This document shows, piece after piece, positions 37,901 through 51,514 of a stretch of 64,000 nucleotides of DNA (position 1 is its first letter; each line of letters opens with the position of its first letter). Both the position numbers and the translations under genes were made by a program. The stretch is taken from the NCBI GenBank assembly GCA_013400155.1, contig VXBM01000192.1, positions 450,741 to 514,740 of the forward strand. Direction: 5' to 3'. Origin of the DNA: Helopsaltes ochotensis (Eukaryota; Chordata; Aves; Passeriformes; Locustellidae). Below the pieces are notes generated by a model, which did no database searches, was not told the DNA's origin, and saw only the letters and a program-made list of their open reading frames with translations.

Positions 37901-38966
37901 AACAGTTTGAGAAATGGTTCTCTTATACCATTGTGGTCAAATATGTTGCTGCTAGCAAAAAGCAAGCTAAATTTGTTAGTGCATTACAGAGTCTTCCATA
38001 ATGCATTCAGATTGGGAGATGTGTGCTGGTGACCCAATATTTGGCAGCACAAGAGCAGGAAATTTGTAGCAAAAGGTAGATATAATATGTGGCTGTCATG
38101 TAGTCTTTGCTTTTCAGAAAGTTACATCTGGGGAAATATATCAGAAGCGAAGATAATGGCAAGTATCTAAACTTAATTAAAAAATACTAGGTGCTTCAAG
38201 AAATTCAAATGACAAAACATTAAGGAAATGTATGTATGTACTTGTTTATTCCTAGAAGCATTTTCGAAGTTGTTTTGTTCTTACCAGTTATGTTCCCAGT
38301 ACCCTTCCCTGCTGTATGTGTAGGAGAGCCCTTTTTACTTGCTTTCCTTTTACTGCTGGTGTTTTAGCAGGGCAGGAATACGCAGCATTGGAAAGAACAA
38401 GGAAGATGAATACAAGTTTGAGTTTTTTCTTCATCTTTTTCTAGCTTGTTGCATTCCCTGTGCCTGGCTCAAGCTAAGCTATCTGTGCTGCCCTGGCAGT
38501 CTGTTTTTGAACTCTAGCAACCCTGTAGTAATTCTATGAGGAGAATAGGGAGAAGATAGCAAGCCAGTGACATATTGTATAGTCTGTTTTTTAAGACTTG
38601 TCCAAAATACCTAATGTTAACTTTTCTGTAGCTGAAATCAGCTTTGCTAGATTTAAGTACTTAGTGCTAAATTGAGTTCGGCACACAGTTAAATTAGGAC
38701 CCGTGTAAATTAGAAGTGCGGGGATAGAGGGAAAAGCTATTGCAAACTTGAACAGATTATTCTACTGCTGTGGCTCCAAATGGAAGCCTTATGTTCCAAA
38801 ACAAAGTGCTTGTGTAGTCTAAATTGTCAGGGTCTTAGACATCTTAAGAAACATTCCATTTCTTCTTAGTGGAAGTGGAAAACTGAAGGTTTTAAAGGCG
38901 AGTGTATTGACCTTTCATCTGCAAACCCTCTCCAAATTCTCTAGTGTACAGGTACTTCACACATAT

Positions 38967-38996
38967 GAAGAGGGGGGAGAAAAAAAAAAAAGGGAG
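38967..38996. repeat. Purine tract (GA/G6/A12)
   Basis: Thirty consecutive purines with a G6 run and a long A run. Simple low-complexity sequence. Confidence 0.8.
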
Positions 38997-41900
38997 TTGA
39001 CTTTTGAAAATGCAATTGATGAAATGCCTCTTCTACATAGATAGGTTAAATGATTACATTCTTGCCCAAAATAGATGATCTCATCAGCTCTGTTTTTTGA
39101 GAAAATGGAAATGGTACATGACTGTGTCATGTATTCAGGCTTTCTTTTTTTTCATTTTGCTGGTAGCAAATCCAAAAAAATACTGATCAAATTGTTCAGC
39201 TTCATTGTAGATGGCAAAACAGTGCCACAGAGGGGACCTTTTTGTCTTGGAGGAATCTAAAGAGCAACTGAAGCTCTAACAGAGCGCGTTTGTTGACTTA
39301 AAATGTCTGGCTAGAGAGCTGAGTCTTTAGCCATGCTTGAAAGCTTGATAAATTTTTCTTTCTCAGCTGCTCAGTGCTGGAGGAATCTAAACAGCCGTTG
39401 GCTGCTGCTGGTGTTGCGAAGAAACCGTATTTTTTTTTTTGTAAGCTACTCAAGTCAGTAACATGATTAATATATTGGGCTGGTCAATTAATCCCTTGTT
39501 CTAGTCTCAGTGGTTTTTCATTTTGAAGAAAGAAATTGCTGTAAAATGTCTTCTCCCTCTATCTTCGCTCTGTGCACTTTCTAACATTGTGATGGTGGTG
39601 ACCTTTAATTTGCTGTGCAGACTGTGCAGGCAGCCATTTTCTAGTGATGCTAAATGGTGTCTTCCTTCACACTGCATTTAGATTTCAGTATTGTGGGCTT
39701 TCCTAGTATAAGTCTTTTAAGAAAGGAGAACTGAGTTTTCAGAATGTGGTTCTTATAGAGTATTTGACATAACTACTACCTTTAAGTGCTTAAGTGAATA
39801 TTGTGCACGTTTAAAAAAATGGAAATCAAGATAAGAAATAGAGATTTGGTTTCATGTGATACATTAATCTTGAACTAGGCTGTGGAAGAGTGAAGAAAAC
39901 GGGAAGCTGTGTTACTGTTTTGGTTTGATTTTGAGCTTGAAAAGTTTTGTGTCTTTCCCTTGGAAGAACCGTGAGAACAGTGTGCCAGCCCTGGAGGAAG
40001 ACTTCCTTATCAGTCTGCTATTGAAACGCTTCCTGTTGACACTGTGTCTTTGGGGAACTGTACCCAGTTATCCAGGAAAGAGGCTGGTCTCATGTGACTT
40101 TAATGGAGAAAATTTAATAGGAATTTGATTGCTTGGGGAAAGAAGACAGACTTGGAGGCCTCAGTCTGTGTGCGAGTAGTGCATTTAATTTGTAACTTGC
40201 TTGAACTCAGAGTAACAAGAATAAAACTTGGAGGTTTAGTATAGAGGATAGACTTTAGTGCAGACTGAGCGAGCCATCAATAATCCTCAGTGTATTTTTG
40301 TTTAGAGCTGCTGCAGTTTAACTATTCAGCTTAGTTTAACACCACACTGAGCGCGCCAGCAGATGTTCCAGTCACACCTTCAAATTACAGTGGAGACAGC
40401 TTTTTTTAATGCAGTGTCTCACAACTCTGAAGGAAGTGAGAAGAATGCTATCAAGTTGTGTCAGCTGAGCTGAGAGAACAAACTTATTTAGAAGGACTCT
40501 GAAGTGAGGCATTACTGTCTGAAGCAACAGTTTCAAGTCCCTTTTTAGTGCCTCTGTATATGCTCCGTGGTTAGCTTTAGAAAACATGACTGCACATAGT
40601 CACCCATATACAAGCCATTTGTGAGAAATGTGGTTGTGTGATGTTTCCAAGGGCATGCCATGGGTCAGTTAGCAAAAGTGTGTGAACAGTGTGCCAGAAA
40701 GAGATCGTAGGCAGGAAGACATGGAGTCCTGTGTCATTTTATGCCTTTCCTGAGCTGAGGGTGCAGGATGGCTCAGCATTTCCTTGCTATGCATCTTCAG
40801 TATTTACAGGCACATGCATCAGATTGCTGTGGAACAAATCTGCCAAGAGGAAAAAGTGTGTCTTTACTGAAGATAGGGTTAAAAAAAGCAGGGTGATTCT
40901 CCTAATAATGTACAGCTTTTTGGGAACCGAGACTGGGTAACAATGTGTCTAGGAAAGTGTACTTAAGCTGCAGATCTGCAGAGGTTGGATAGAAAGTTGT
41001 GTTACCATACCATCAGTTAGAGTTTCCTTCTCTACTGGCAAACATGCCTGTGTTCCCTTGGTCTGTGAAGTTTTAGTTTTCTTCCTTGTATTTTTACCAG
41101 GAGAGAATGATCTAGTACCCATGCTATGTGCTAATAGTCTCCAGCTACTGGAAGAGTGATGGTAAATAGGACCATGAGCGTTGCAGACTTACATTTAGAT
41201 CTGAGTTTTGTCTTTAGAATTAAATCACTCATCCACATAGTGATGTGTACTTTAGCAAAACGATGAGGAGCATTGTCCAGTTTCCTGTCAGTTTTGATTT
41301 TTATCAGCCAGCCAAGGAAGTTTAGTGCTTGGCTCTGGTTGTTAGTGGATATGTAGAGGAGAAAACCGTGGCTTTGTTCTTGTTTCATACGCTTGGGTTT
41401 GGTAGTCTCTTGGTTACCCTGAGTTCCTCAGTCCTGTCCTTTTTGTTGTTGTTGTAGTTAATTATACTTACTTCCTGCTGTAGTTTTGAAACAAATGTTT
41501 ATTGTGAAGAATATTCATGATTTGCATGGTACCTTTGTGCAAGGACCTTAGGCAGCTACACAAGCGCTGATTATCCCATCAGAGTGCTTTGAAGTCCAGC
41601 TTGTGATCTAAGGCTATGAGCCATAACTAAAGTGACTCTTTTCCATCTCCACATCTGTGGTGAGTGGTGGAGCTGTGATCTGCAGAGCTCGTTTGCTGTG
41701 TTCTGGTCATGGATTTGGGATAAAATTAGTGGGCTGTATTGAAAAGTTTGATTCCTATGTTGTGTGGTGTTCTTGGTATCTTAGGAGAACATTGATCAAA
41801 ATCTAAGCATTTTATGGAAGGAGATAGTCTGCATCCAAATACATGTGAATAAATTGGATGCAACAGGCAGTTGGGTTCTTAGGTGAGTTCTAAACCTGGT

Positions 41901-42087
41901 TACTGTCAGGACCTGCTGCACTGAAAACAGGAGACTGCTGCAAAGTCTAATAGAGATTTCACATTTGAGAAGGAAAATATAATACTGACGCTGCATTAGT
42001 TGACAGATGACTAATTTATGGATAACATTTTAATACATAATCTTTCTGTTTGTTTTGATTTTTTTTTTTTTCCTTTCTTGTCTTTAG

Positions 42088-42205
42088 GTGAAGCCAAAAA
42101 TCTTCCTACATATCCGGGGCCAAACAAGATGAGGGATTGCTACTGTACTGTAAACCTGGACCAGGAGGAGGTTTTCAGGACCAAAATAGTGGAGAAGTCG
42201 TTATG
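42088..42205 (+). CDS. RASA3: RASA3 exon 2 (N-terminal half of C2A domain)
   Basis: This is an internal coding exon of 118 bp for Ras p21 protein activator 3 (GAP1-IP4BP). RASA3 stimulates GTP hydrolysis by Ras and Rap1 and is held at the plasma membrane by its PH/Btk region, which binds inositol phosphates. The frame reads EAKNLPTYPGPNKMRDCYCT, continues VNLDQEEVFRTKIVEKSL, and is near identical to RASA3 of other vertebrates as I know it, with mostly Ser-to-Thr/Asn changes. The acceptor is a strong T/C tract ending TCTTTAG (AG 42086-42087); the donor is GT at 42206-42207. The exon starts in phase 1 (completing a Gly codon) and ends with TG of a Cys codon finished by exon 3. It corresponds to roughly residues 19-58. 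RASA2 and other GAP1 members are more distant in this segment. Confidence 0.95.
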
Positions 42206-43574
42206 GTAACACATCCACATTTAAATGTTCTGTTAACTCTTCTCATTCTCTGCTTACTAGGTTTGTTTAATATTCCAAAGATACTTTCTTGAGGGGAGAA
42301 GAGAGGATGAATAGGTTTCTTCTTCCAGCTTTAAAAGCACTAGTCGTAAAAACAGTAATGTCATGATACCTATCTGTATTTATGGGAAAATGCCTTCACC
42401 AAGGCAAGACATATTAAATTGTTTCCTAACAATGTACCACCAGTGCTCCTTTCTTTCTGCAATATTTGTTTTGTACTTCTCTAAGCTTTTAAAATCTCAA
42501 TTTAGAAAAGGTGCACTAAACTCCATTTTGCATCTCTCTAGGCTTAGAATTTTGCATTCATCTGGCTGCCCTAGGGAGTTGAGTTAAAAATTTTTTTTTT
42601 TTTCCTGTCATGAGGCTATAACTGAAAGGAGAGGTTTGAACATAAGATGGCTGTCTGATTATTTTGGACACTTCCAATGAGATTGCAGAGGTCAAATGTA
42701 GAATGAAACAGAATGAGAAGCATGTAGGAAAAGTTAAAATGCTTTCTTCTGGAAATCCTTAGACATCAAAAAAATAAAGGGAATTAGGCTAGGCATATAT
42801 GTATATTCTGGTAAGCAAGGCTGCTTTTTAGTGGAGAGGAGAGAAGCAGCAAGGAACAATCAAGTTAATAACTTTTATCTTAAGAGATATCTCTCACCCT
42901 TTTCCCAGTTTGTTAGAATTTTGCTATTTGTCTTGTTATTGCAAATAATGTAGTTCAGGAAGTATCTCTAGACTTCACTCCCAACTGCTCAGAAGTACGT
43001 AACACATTCAGAAATGTGAGTGGGATTTATTCCTATAAGTCTCTTTAATTGTTCTTTCACATGAAAGATGAATTTTTTGTCATTTTAAGCCTTACTAATG
43101 TTCTTCTATTTGTAGTATACAAACAAAACCCAAAATTGTTCTGTATGTCTTCTTCCTCACCCCTGTAGCTGACATGTAGTGTCTCTAAACACAATATCCC
43201 TGAACCTGTTGTTTCTTTAAAAGTGATTTTCTAAGTAATATACATTTTATTTTGTTGTCATTTTGGGGATTTAAAATTTTTTTTCTGGATGATCATTAGT
43301 GCTTCACTAATGGGAAATGGAAGATGGGAAGTGAGGATGTGTGAGAATAGTTGATGTCATTTCCTTGACTTAATCCAAGCATTTTTCTATTGAAAAAATA
43401 AACTCTTGGTAATAAAAATAAGCAACAAGTATAATTCCTTCAGTGGGAAAAGTTCCATCTTTCTTTAGACTTTGTTACAAAGATGAGAGGTACACTGGGG
43501 CTGTGCAAAACTGGAAGGTTTCTAGTTTCCTGACTGGGACTAAGTTCATTTTGTTAATTCAGGTGAATTCAGGG

Positions 43575-44015
43575 GAGAACTGAGCAGTGATCAGAGGTCT
43601 GGAAAATGTAACCCTGAGGAAAGGTTAAAATATTGGAATTGTTTAACCTAGAGAAGAGAGTGGGAGTAGGCATAAATATATAAATTAAAAAAAAAGTAAA
43701 CAGAACCAAACAACCCCCTACCAAAACAAAAAATTGAGAGGGAGGGAACTGGTCTGTCTGTCCAGGATGGATATTTCAATTAATAATGAACTCAAATTGC
43801 AGTGGGGAAGGAAGTTGAGGTTAAGATTAACTGAGAAGAAAAATCTCTGTTCAAGGTTCTGAAGCACTGGAGTAGATTTTATTGGTTTTTGTCTTTATTG
43901 CTGATGGCTTTTAATAGGTTCTATATGATCAGTCTCAACTAAATAATGGGGATCTTCCAGCTTTGAAACGATCGTGGGACCAGATGACCTCTCAAAATCC
44001 CATTAGGGACCTCTT
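43575..44015 (+). mobile_element. CR1 LINE, old decayed 3' fragment
   Basis: The + strand follows the sense order of an avian CR1 3' end. GAGGTCTGGAAAATGTAA is followed by GAGGAAAGGTTAAAATATTGG and TTTAACCTAGAGAAGAGAG. After a low-complexity interruption come ACTCAAATTGCAGTGGGGAA, GAAGCACTGGAGTAGATT and finally GACCAGATGACCTCTCAAAA. Every block carries many substitutions, so the copy is much older than the one at 55.05 kb. The A/C-rich stretch 43684-43730 replaces part of the usual sequence. The tail repeat is not preserved. Confidence 0.75.
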
Positions 44016-46886
44016 TTTTTTGATCTAAGGCTTGACTAAAGATGGTCTCCTTTGTCATTCTTTCTTCTCCTAGTCAATTCCTGTCTTCAGTGGGAGCCTG
44101 CCTTCTCCCTGTGTGAGCTTCTGTTTTCAAATACTGTTTTTAGAAAACTTGTTGCTTTACAGTCTCTGAATAGAGAGACTGTCACTTCTAGACATTGACA
44201 TCAACTCAGTTTTGCATTTAGCCATATATGTGTTTCCCTGTCTTTGTTTTTCTGGGGCATAATAGAAAAGCAGCCAAAAATCCCAAATATACGAGTGGTA
44301 ATCCTGGGATGTCTTCCCAGTCTGTTGGTAGGAATTGCTCTTACTTCATGAGGCACACTGAAACAACTGCTTTATCTTTCATGACTGTGTTTACATCTTT
44401 TAAAACAAATGTGTACATAGACTTCCAGAAGATGTTTTTCAAATGATACTGGAACGTACCGCAGTTGCCTCTTGTTTCTTGTAGAATTCTGGGATGAGCT
44501 GAGGAACCAGTCATGCTGTTCCTTTCTTTAATGCTTGTGTGCAGATTGAGTGAGTTATTGGGCAGGTGAGGCTTATGTGCCTTATGGGCCATGTAATTTC
44601 TGTGCCACAGAGAATTAATGGGGAATTTTGTTGGTCCCTTTTTCTGAGATATTGCTGCAGTGATACACAATATTTGGTAACAGGGATGTGAAGCTGGGCC
44701 AACACTTGTCTAAATTAATTGAGTCCTGCCTGAAACTCTGCTTGGCTGGCATTGGCGTGGGTGACAGAGCTTTGACACAGTTCTCCCCTACAGTTTGAAT
44801 GGGAGAGCACTGGCTCTGATCTGTTGTTCATACCTGTTTTCTACTTCCTATCACTTCATATCTGGCATGCGACTGGCTTGCTATAAAGTTTTAAGATTTG
44901 CTTGTATTGTTACTAATGCTGGTAACTCCCTCATCCTCCAATAAGCTCAAAAAGTTATTTTTATGTAGTATATAGAAAATAAGATGTTTATATGAAAATC
45001 TGAATTACGAGGTCTTTCATATGCAGCCCTAGCACTACTGATTCTGGAATGATGTCTTCTTGTTCAGATTTATCATGGAGAAGCCCATCTTTTGCAGCAT
45101 TTCTGAATGGTTTTTTTTTTCACCTGCATGAAAAGACTTGTAATTGATACAATGTCTTGTGCAGTTGGGAGTTAACTCCCCCCCGAGCCCCCTTTTTTTC
45201 TCAGTTGATCTTCTCTAGGCTTCTACTAGGCATTGCGTAAATGTATATTTTTCCATGCAGGCCTACTCCTGGCGTAAAGCTTGAATAGAACTGGCAGATG
45301 GAAAAAGGGAAACAGTTATCTCTCTTTCCCAGAGGGACTTGGATGAATGTCCAATTCTGGCTTGCTTGGAATATCTGTTATAGAACCTTCAGGTTCTGAC
45401 TCATCATCTTCTGGTTTGTGCCGGGACAGTGTAAGAAGTTGCCTCCCTGAGCTTTATCCTAATCTTCTGCAACGTATTTTCTTTTTTATTGGACTGTGGC
45501 AGAGGCATGAGAAGACAGCTGAGAGCAGTAACCTTTTAAATCAATAAGGCATGAATCATTCAGAACTCAAAAGAATTGAACCAGCACATCCTGTTGTCCA
45601 GTCAAGTGCCCTTACCAGTGCTCTGAAGAAAATCTCTATGAGCTTGATGCCCCTTTTTCTAAATTTGTTTCTCAAAAACTGAGAGGAGCCAGCATAGTGA
45701 ATCTTTCCTCCTCTGTTCAGCAGTCAGGTGGGGCTCATAAATTACAATATGGAACTTAAATCATTCCTGCCATCCAGGCTCTTGGCTGCTGTTAAACTGG
45801 ATGGGGGGCGCTGCTGCCTTGTGCTGGAAGATTTTTGAGGGCTGCTGTGATGAACTTGCTTCTGACTGAAACAAGTAAAGGGTTAGTTACCACCGAGGCA
45901 GGCCTTCCTGCAAAACCACAGAGCAACGTGGAAGTGCTGTTTATATGGGTAATTCAGAATCATCCCACTTCTCTGGGGATCTTTGGGCAAGAATAGTAGA
46001 TGCGTGAATTGGTCGACCGAGAAATCCAGGTTCTCAAGGAGAGAATCTTGAGCTCTTCAAGCTGCACTGTTTTTGTAAACTTGGCACAGGCTTTTACTAA
46101 ATTCTAAGAAGGTCACATGCAAGTCATAAGATATGAGGGAGAGGTCAGTTAGAGCCAGGATTTAATATGCTTCTCTGTTTTGTATTTGTCATTCAATATT
46201 TATATTACCATCATCTACAAAGACACTGACTAGATTTGGATCCATTCCATATAACCTAGCAAATGTTACGTGAAGGGACTCATGCATTTTGTGTCCTAAG
46301 AGCGTGTTAGAATGTGTTGTTTTTAAATGCAGAGATCGACGAATTTTCTTTAGTTCTGAGCTGCAAGTAAACAGCCTGACAAGAATTTTGCCTATTAAAT
46401 CCCTTTGCTCAATAGTCTACTTATCTTCCCCCATTGGTAGCTTTTCCCACTTCAGGCTCCACCGTCCAGGAATGTTTGCTAGCTACAGATATATTCCCGA
46501 GGATGAACTTTCTTGGATTGTTTGTGTTAAGACTGACTTTGCCTTTGCAGTTTGCATCAAATGTGCCCATTCACTTAAAGGGCAGTGTCAGCTGCAACAG
46601 GAAATCAAGGCAGCTTCTCAAATCATAGGTGAAGAATGGAAGGAATGTGACATCTCTAAATTTGTTTCAAGGATATGAATAAAGGCAAAATCTGTCGTAC
46701 ACTAAGAATCAAATGTCTGACAGTGTGTGCTTTAGAGAGGTGAGCCAAGCATCTTGAGTCTGTGATTATTTAGTTCACCACTATTTCACTGAGGAATTTT
46801 TCACGTGCTAAACATAGTGATCAAAGCCTGAATGAAACAGCAAATTAAGCCGTAGGCACTTTCCCCGCTTTCCCACCCCCAGTCTT

Positions 46887-46888
<2 letters not shown>

Positions 46889-46959
<71 letters not shown>
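46889..46959. repeat. Long poly(T) tract, 71 bases
   Basis: There are 71 uninterrupted T after AGTCTTCC, followed by GCTAGTCTC. No AATAAA precedes it on the minus strand at the usual distance, so there is no direct sign of a retrotransposed mRNA. It has the same polarity and the same TCTTCC left flank as the tract at 63953. Confidence 0.97.
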
Positions 46960-46962
<3 letters not shown>

Positions 46963-49900
46963 AGTCTCTGGTGAACATAACAGTGAAAACTACAAGTCTG
47001 CAGAGTGCTTGTGACTGTATATTGAAATGTGCTATAAATTCATAGTTAAGGCTATGTTCTCTTCAATAAATGGTTGCTCTGTCTTTAGAATTAGATCAGG
47101 TAACAAATTCAGCCAGTAGCTCTCAGAACTTTTTTGAAGTTTTTACTGCCATATTTAATGTTATTTTCTAATTCTAGGTTTGCTTAAATCCTTTTCCCCT
47201 GTGTGTTTGGAGTTTATGGCTGCATAGCTAAACTTCTCATGTTCTGATAGTATCTTGGATGCAGGCCACTTCTCAAATTTTAAACACAAAGTTGTTTCCC
47301 TTAGTTGGAGCGTTGCCAAAATTAGCTGTTGTATCTGAGTTAGCTCTGTTAGCTGTTTCTACATTCTTACATTGCCAGCTCACCTCCTTGAAATAACAGC
47401 TTTCCCCAGCCCAGAGTCCTTAAGCAGAGAGGCCTTGAGGTGGATGTTGTAGTGTGTTCTGCGGCTTCACTCCTGCATGTTCCCAGGGTCTGCTGTCGTC
47501 TGCATGTGACAGCACCTAACTGTGAATTCTTGAATTCCTAATGACAATAAACTTCAGTTCTGGAACACCCCAAGCCTCTAAGGGAAAGGCTTAAGATTGA
47601 TAGGGGTACAACTTCAGCCTGGTCAGGGGTATTATTGAAGCCAAGGACTGCATGGCTGTGCAGGGAAGTAATATAGCTGGGAAGAGTGCCAGTAAGGGAG
47701 GCAAGACTTAATGGAAGAAGGAGAATGAAGTGAACCTTGAGACCCAAGGCAGGGTTTATGAATGAGAGCATTTATCTATATGAAAAGCCACCCATGTGAG
47801 TAACAATTGTTGGTGTGTAGGCTGCTTTGAGTAATTAAAAAAAAAAGTAAATGCAGCTGTAATGTGACTTCTGCTGTTTGTGTGTGTCGTCTTACAGAAT
47901 ATTTTGGGAGGTGACCAGGGGCCAAATGGCTGCTGCTTCAATTTATCATAATCCTTGTAAGCCTCATTGAGCCAAACCAGCAACTGTCAAGTGAGGTTGA
48001 TAACTATAGCTCGTGTGTCTGTCTGTCTCTCCTGAGCACAGGATTGAGAAAATGCACACTGCTTTATTTTTTTCTGTATAGCAGGGCTGGGTATGGGTGT
48101 AACAAAGCACTGTTCATCTGAGTGTCTCTGCAGAGTGGCATGAGAAAGAATTCACTTAGGCTCAGTGGGTGTCTGATAGACTGCAGCCAGCACTCTCAAC
48201 AGCGATATGTTTGTGTTTACGTGTTGCCTCCTGTGCCATGTACTTCCTGTTGACTGTCCTCTGCCAAATCTGTGCTTCAGATAGAATATTAGTGATTTTT
48301 AATAAATTGTATCAGAAAGCATCCATGACATCTGCCAACTCTGGCTTTTACAGAGCCTGTCTTACTTGCCTGTTGTCTTCTAGTTTTGTGTCTAGTAGGA
48401 GACTGAAGTGCATTCAGATTTTGTCTTGCTGTATCTGCTTTGAATAAAGCTTCTCTTTTTCTACCCCACTCCCTTTACATATGCTGCAAAGCATAGCATA
48501 AAAAGTATTAGCCAAAAAGTAGGAAAAGCTTAGTAGTAGAAACAAACAAGTGTGCTCCTTTGTACAGACTGATTTTGCTTCCTGCTCACATGGTGATGTG
48601 AACTCTGGTGTTCAGTTCATGCAGCAGGATGAATTCAGTATTTCTAAACCTTTTAAAATAGTCAGAGGATGTGGAGTTGTCTGTGGCATGTTAATAGTCC
48701 TTACTTTTAATCACAAAAGCAGTTAAAAAAAATCCATAAACAAAGAATTCTGGTTTGAGGGGTTTCATTATTATTCATCATGCAACTCTTTCACTTCATC
48801 CACTGAAGTACTGGTGCCAACATAAAAACAAAACTGCTTCAGCGAATCCTAAGTATTGAGAAACAAGCATGAGGTTTTGTAACACAGCCCAAAATGAAAG
48901 AAATGTTTTTACGCTAACTTTTGTTTTATGAAATCTCTTCCTCTTCATTAATATTATTTGTGATGATATCAGTAGATATATGAAGCTATGAAATAAAGTT
49001 GCAAGTATGCTTCTGGAATTTAGTAAAATACGTAAATGTGAACAATTTTTGAACCCTTTTTAGAGGGTTTATTGTGTTTGAGGTAAGGATTCTCTTCCTT
49101 ATTTGCTTTCATTCCACTTGATCTGCACAGTAATTTTTGTTTCTCTTCTCCTTCCCTGTCTCCTCCTGAAAATATCCACTGCCAAAACATGCATTAGAAG
49201 ACATTCAAAAATAGATAGCTTGAAATGGGGAGGGCTGGACAGCTGTAAGTAAGTGAAACAATACCTAGAGGAATTTCTTTTAGTTTTTCTTGCTTGGTAT
49301 TCCTGCTCCCATGAACATTCAGAACAAGCAAGTTTTTGGTGAGGGGAGAGCGAGTATGCCTGAAGATTCAAATCCATTGCGCTGTTAATGCATCTATCTG
49401 ACTTTATTTTTTGTGTGTATCTCTTCTGTGATGACAGCTGTGGAATCACACTGGGCCAAGTGTCCTGAGGAGAGATTGATCAGGGTATGTGTTGGTGGTA
49501 GAGGCTGTACAAAAGCTGTGCAGTAAGAGAGCCCTATGCCTCCTGAGCAGAAAGGACTGCTTAGGTGTTGGGCTTCCCTCTTTCAGGACACATTAAGGTG
49601 ATGCAAAAAAGAAATGAGAAGGGGGTATGAAGTGAGAGTATGTGGAATAGAAGGCTAATCAGGCCCTTGTGTGCCTGAAAGCTTGGAGCAAGGATTTAAA
49701 AATTGTTACAGATCTTTCTCCATTTCTAACCCCATCAGGAAAAAATGGGACAGCAATTTAAGAACAAACCCTGTTTCATAACTAAAGACTAGCTGATACT
49801 TGCACTGATACTCTGATGTGATGGCAAAACTAAAACAAAGTTAGCAGAGCTATTCTAAACTTACTAGTCCTTACTAAAGAAACTGGGTTTGAAATTGCAG

Positions 49901-51139
49901 TTATGTTCAGTTTGGAAGGAGATGAATTCCATTTTCAGGGGAGGTCCCCTGTTTCTAGCCTTGCGAGTTCCTGCTCTCAGCAGTTACGTCCCATCACTTG
50001 TTTGAAGTCCAGAAGAAACTGAAATAATGACAGTACTGGCCTTGGCCATGCCCTTCCCTTGTAATCATATTCGTGTGCAGTCTGTGCTGCCAGGGCTGGG
50101 GAGGAGGCCCTCACTTTTACTCCTCCACTTTGAATGATTAAAGTTTCTCCTGTGTGTAGGGCTGATTCATCTACGAGGAAAGTTCAACTCAAAACCTGTA
50201 AGTTGAATCTGAACTCATGTGGTTCTTGAAAGATTTCTGAGTTTTCGGTCGGGCTGGTTCCAGTATTTGTTTTGGAGGATGTTGTCAGACTCCTGAGGGC
50301 TGGGTAGGCAGATGTTGCTGCTTTTTATTAATTGTTGTGTCAAAATAAAAGTACTCACTGAATCCCCATCAGACAAATTCTGGCTTTTTGGAGAGAGGAG
50401 ACGCTGGGGGAGGGATTTAGCTGCTCTTTTGGAAAAACCATTCCAGAGCCCTGGGGTTCTCGCTCAAGATAAGTTAGCTTGGGAAATAAATCATGGGATT
50501 TGACTGCTCCAACCTCTTGTTCTTCAGGTCTTGGTGGGAGACAAAGCTAGTACTGTTCTGAAGAGATACATGGAAAAAAAGCACACATTTAAGTGGAAGC
50601 TGGAAGTATTTGTGTGGTTGCATTTGATTCCTTCAAAAAGAAGTTACTGTTTCTGCAGAGCTACACAAGATTGGGTTGGGAACATATTGGATTTATCTTG
50701 ATGTGTGTTCTTACAGTTAAAACTTTGCTGGCTAATTACCCAGTGCAGAGGGAGTATGCTTGTGTCGGAGTTCTGCTTGCTTGAATTAAGAGCCAGTGCA
50801 CCCCGGGAGTGTTACCTGAGTGATGAGAGGTTGTGAGTCTACAAGGGGTTCAAGATCTCAGAGGGAAGAAGCTAAGAGCAGAACAAAGCTTCTCCTCTGT
50901 TGATGGTGGCTGAGACTAATAAATTTTGTGCCAGTAGTAGTGACCAGTATGGTCCCTGCATGGCTAAGTCAGCCATCACAGAATTAACATTTCTTCTCTT
51001 AATTAGTCTCGTTCTGATTCTGTCCATTGGGCTATGTGCCTCTTGTTGTCCACGTGCTATTCTCACTCGTTTTGCTGTGGTGTGATCTTAGTTGACTTCT
51101 GCCTCTGTTCAACACCATGGCAAACATTAATAGGGGGTC

Positions 51140-51514
51140 TTGCCAAGGGTTCTAGTTGATGTCTCTTCCCTGCTCTTCCCCCCAGAATCATTAAATTATG
51201 CTCATTGTAAGTCACTTGTATTTATATTGCATTTAGACTTGCAGTACATTGAAGCTTCCCTTGTGTTTTTGATAGAGGATTGGCTATATAATCCACAGTT
51301 CATTAAGTATCATTTCATTCTAAGGTCATTAGTGAATAAATTCATCTGTCATGTTCTTCCAGCAGAAAGGACAATTTTATGGCTGAATAGAGTATTAAAG
51401 CTCAGAATGATGGAAGTGTTTTGCATGTATAATGCCCTAGATATTTGGGCAATATTAATGCATTTGTTTGGCCCCCTGGGGTTAAGCCTGCAGGTGAAAA
51501 CTTGCACCAAGTGA
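51140..51514. promoter_or_regulatory. Candidate conserved non-coding element in intron 2
   Basis: The sequence, especially from about 51185 to 51470, is complex, non-repetitive and AT-rich, with many TAAT/ATTA and ATGCAT-type cores (CATTAAATTATGCTCATTG, TTAATGCATTTG). That is the texture of deeply conserved vertebrate enhancers. A 124-codon + frame spans it. It has neither splice borders nor any family resemblance, so I consider it non-coding, although open frames through conserved elements sometimes mark unannotated exons. This is a judgement on appearance only. Confidence 0.25.

Larger units (their letters stand above)
6936..42087 (+). other. RASA3: Presumed RASA3 intron 1 (remainder)
   Basis: About 35 kb lies between the promoter neighbourhood and exon 2. 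It is AT-rich and non-coding as far as I can see. It contains only short chance frames, small simple repeats, a GC-rich anomaly at 20.8-21.15 kb and a few stretches that may be regulatory (listed separately). No other recognisable exon, tRNA, snoRNA or microRNA hairpin was found by eye. A long first intron is usual for RASA3. The intron assignment depends on exon 1 being in the N run or upstream; the acceptor at 42086-42087 is secure. Confidence 0.6.

Noticed and set aside
45800..45815. GGGGGGCGCTG as a second CTCF site
   Set aside because: Only the G-run plus CGCT agree; the constrained CCA and CAG positions of the motif are missing.
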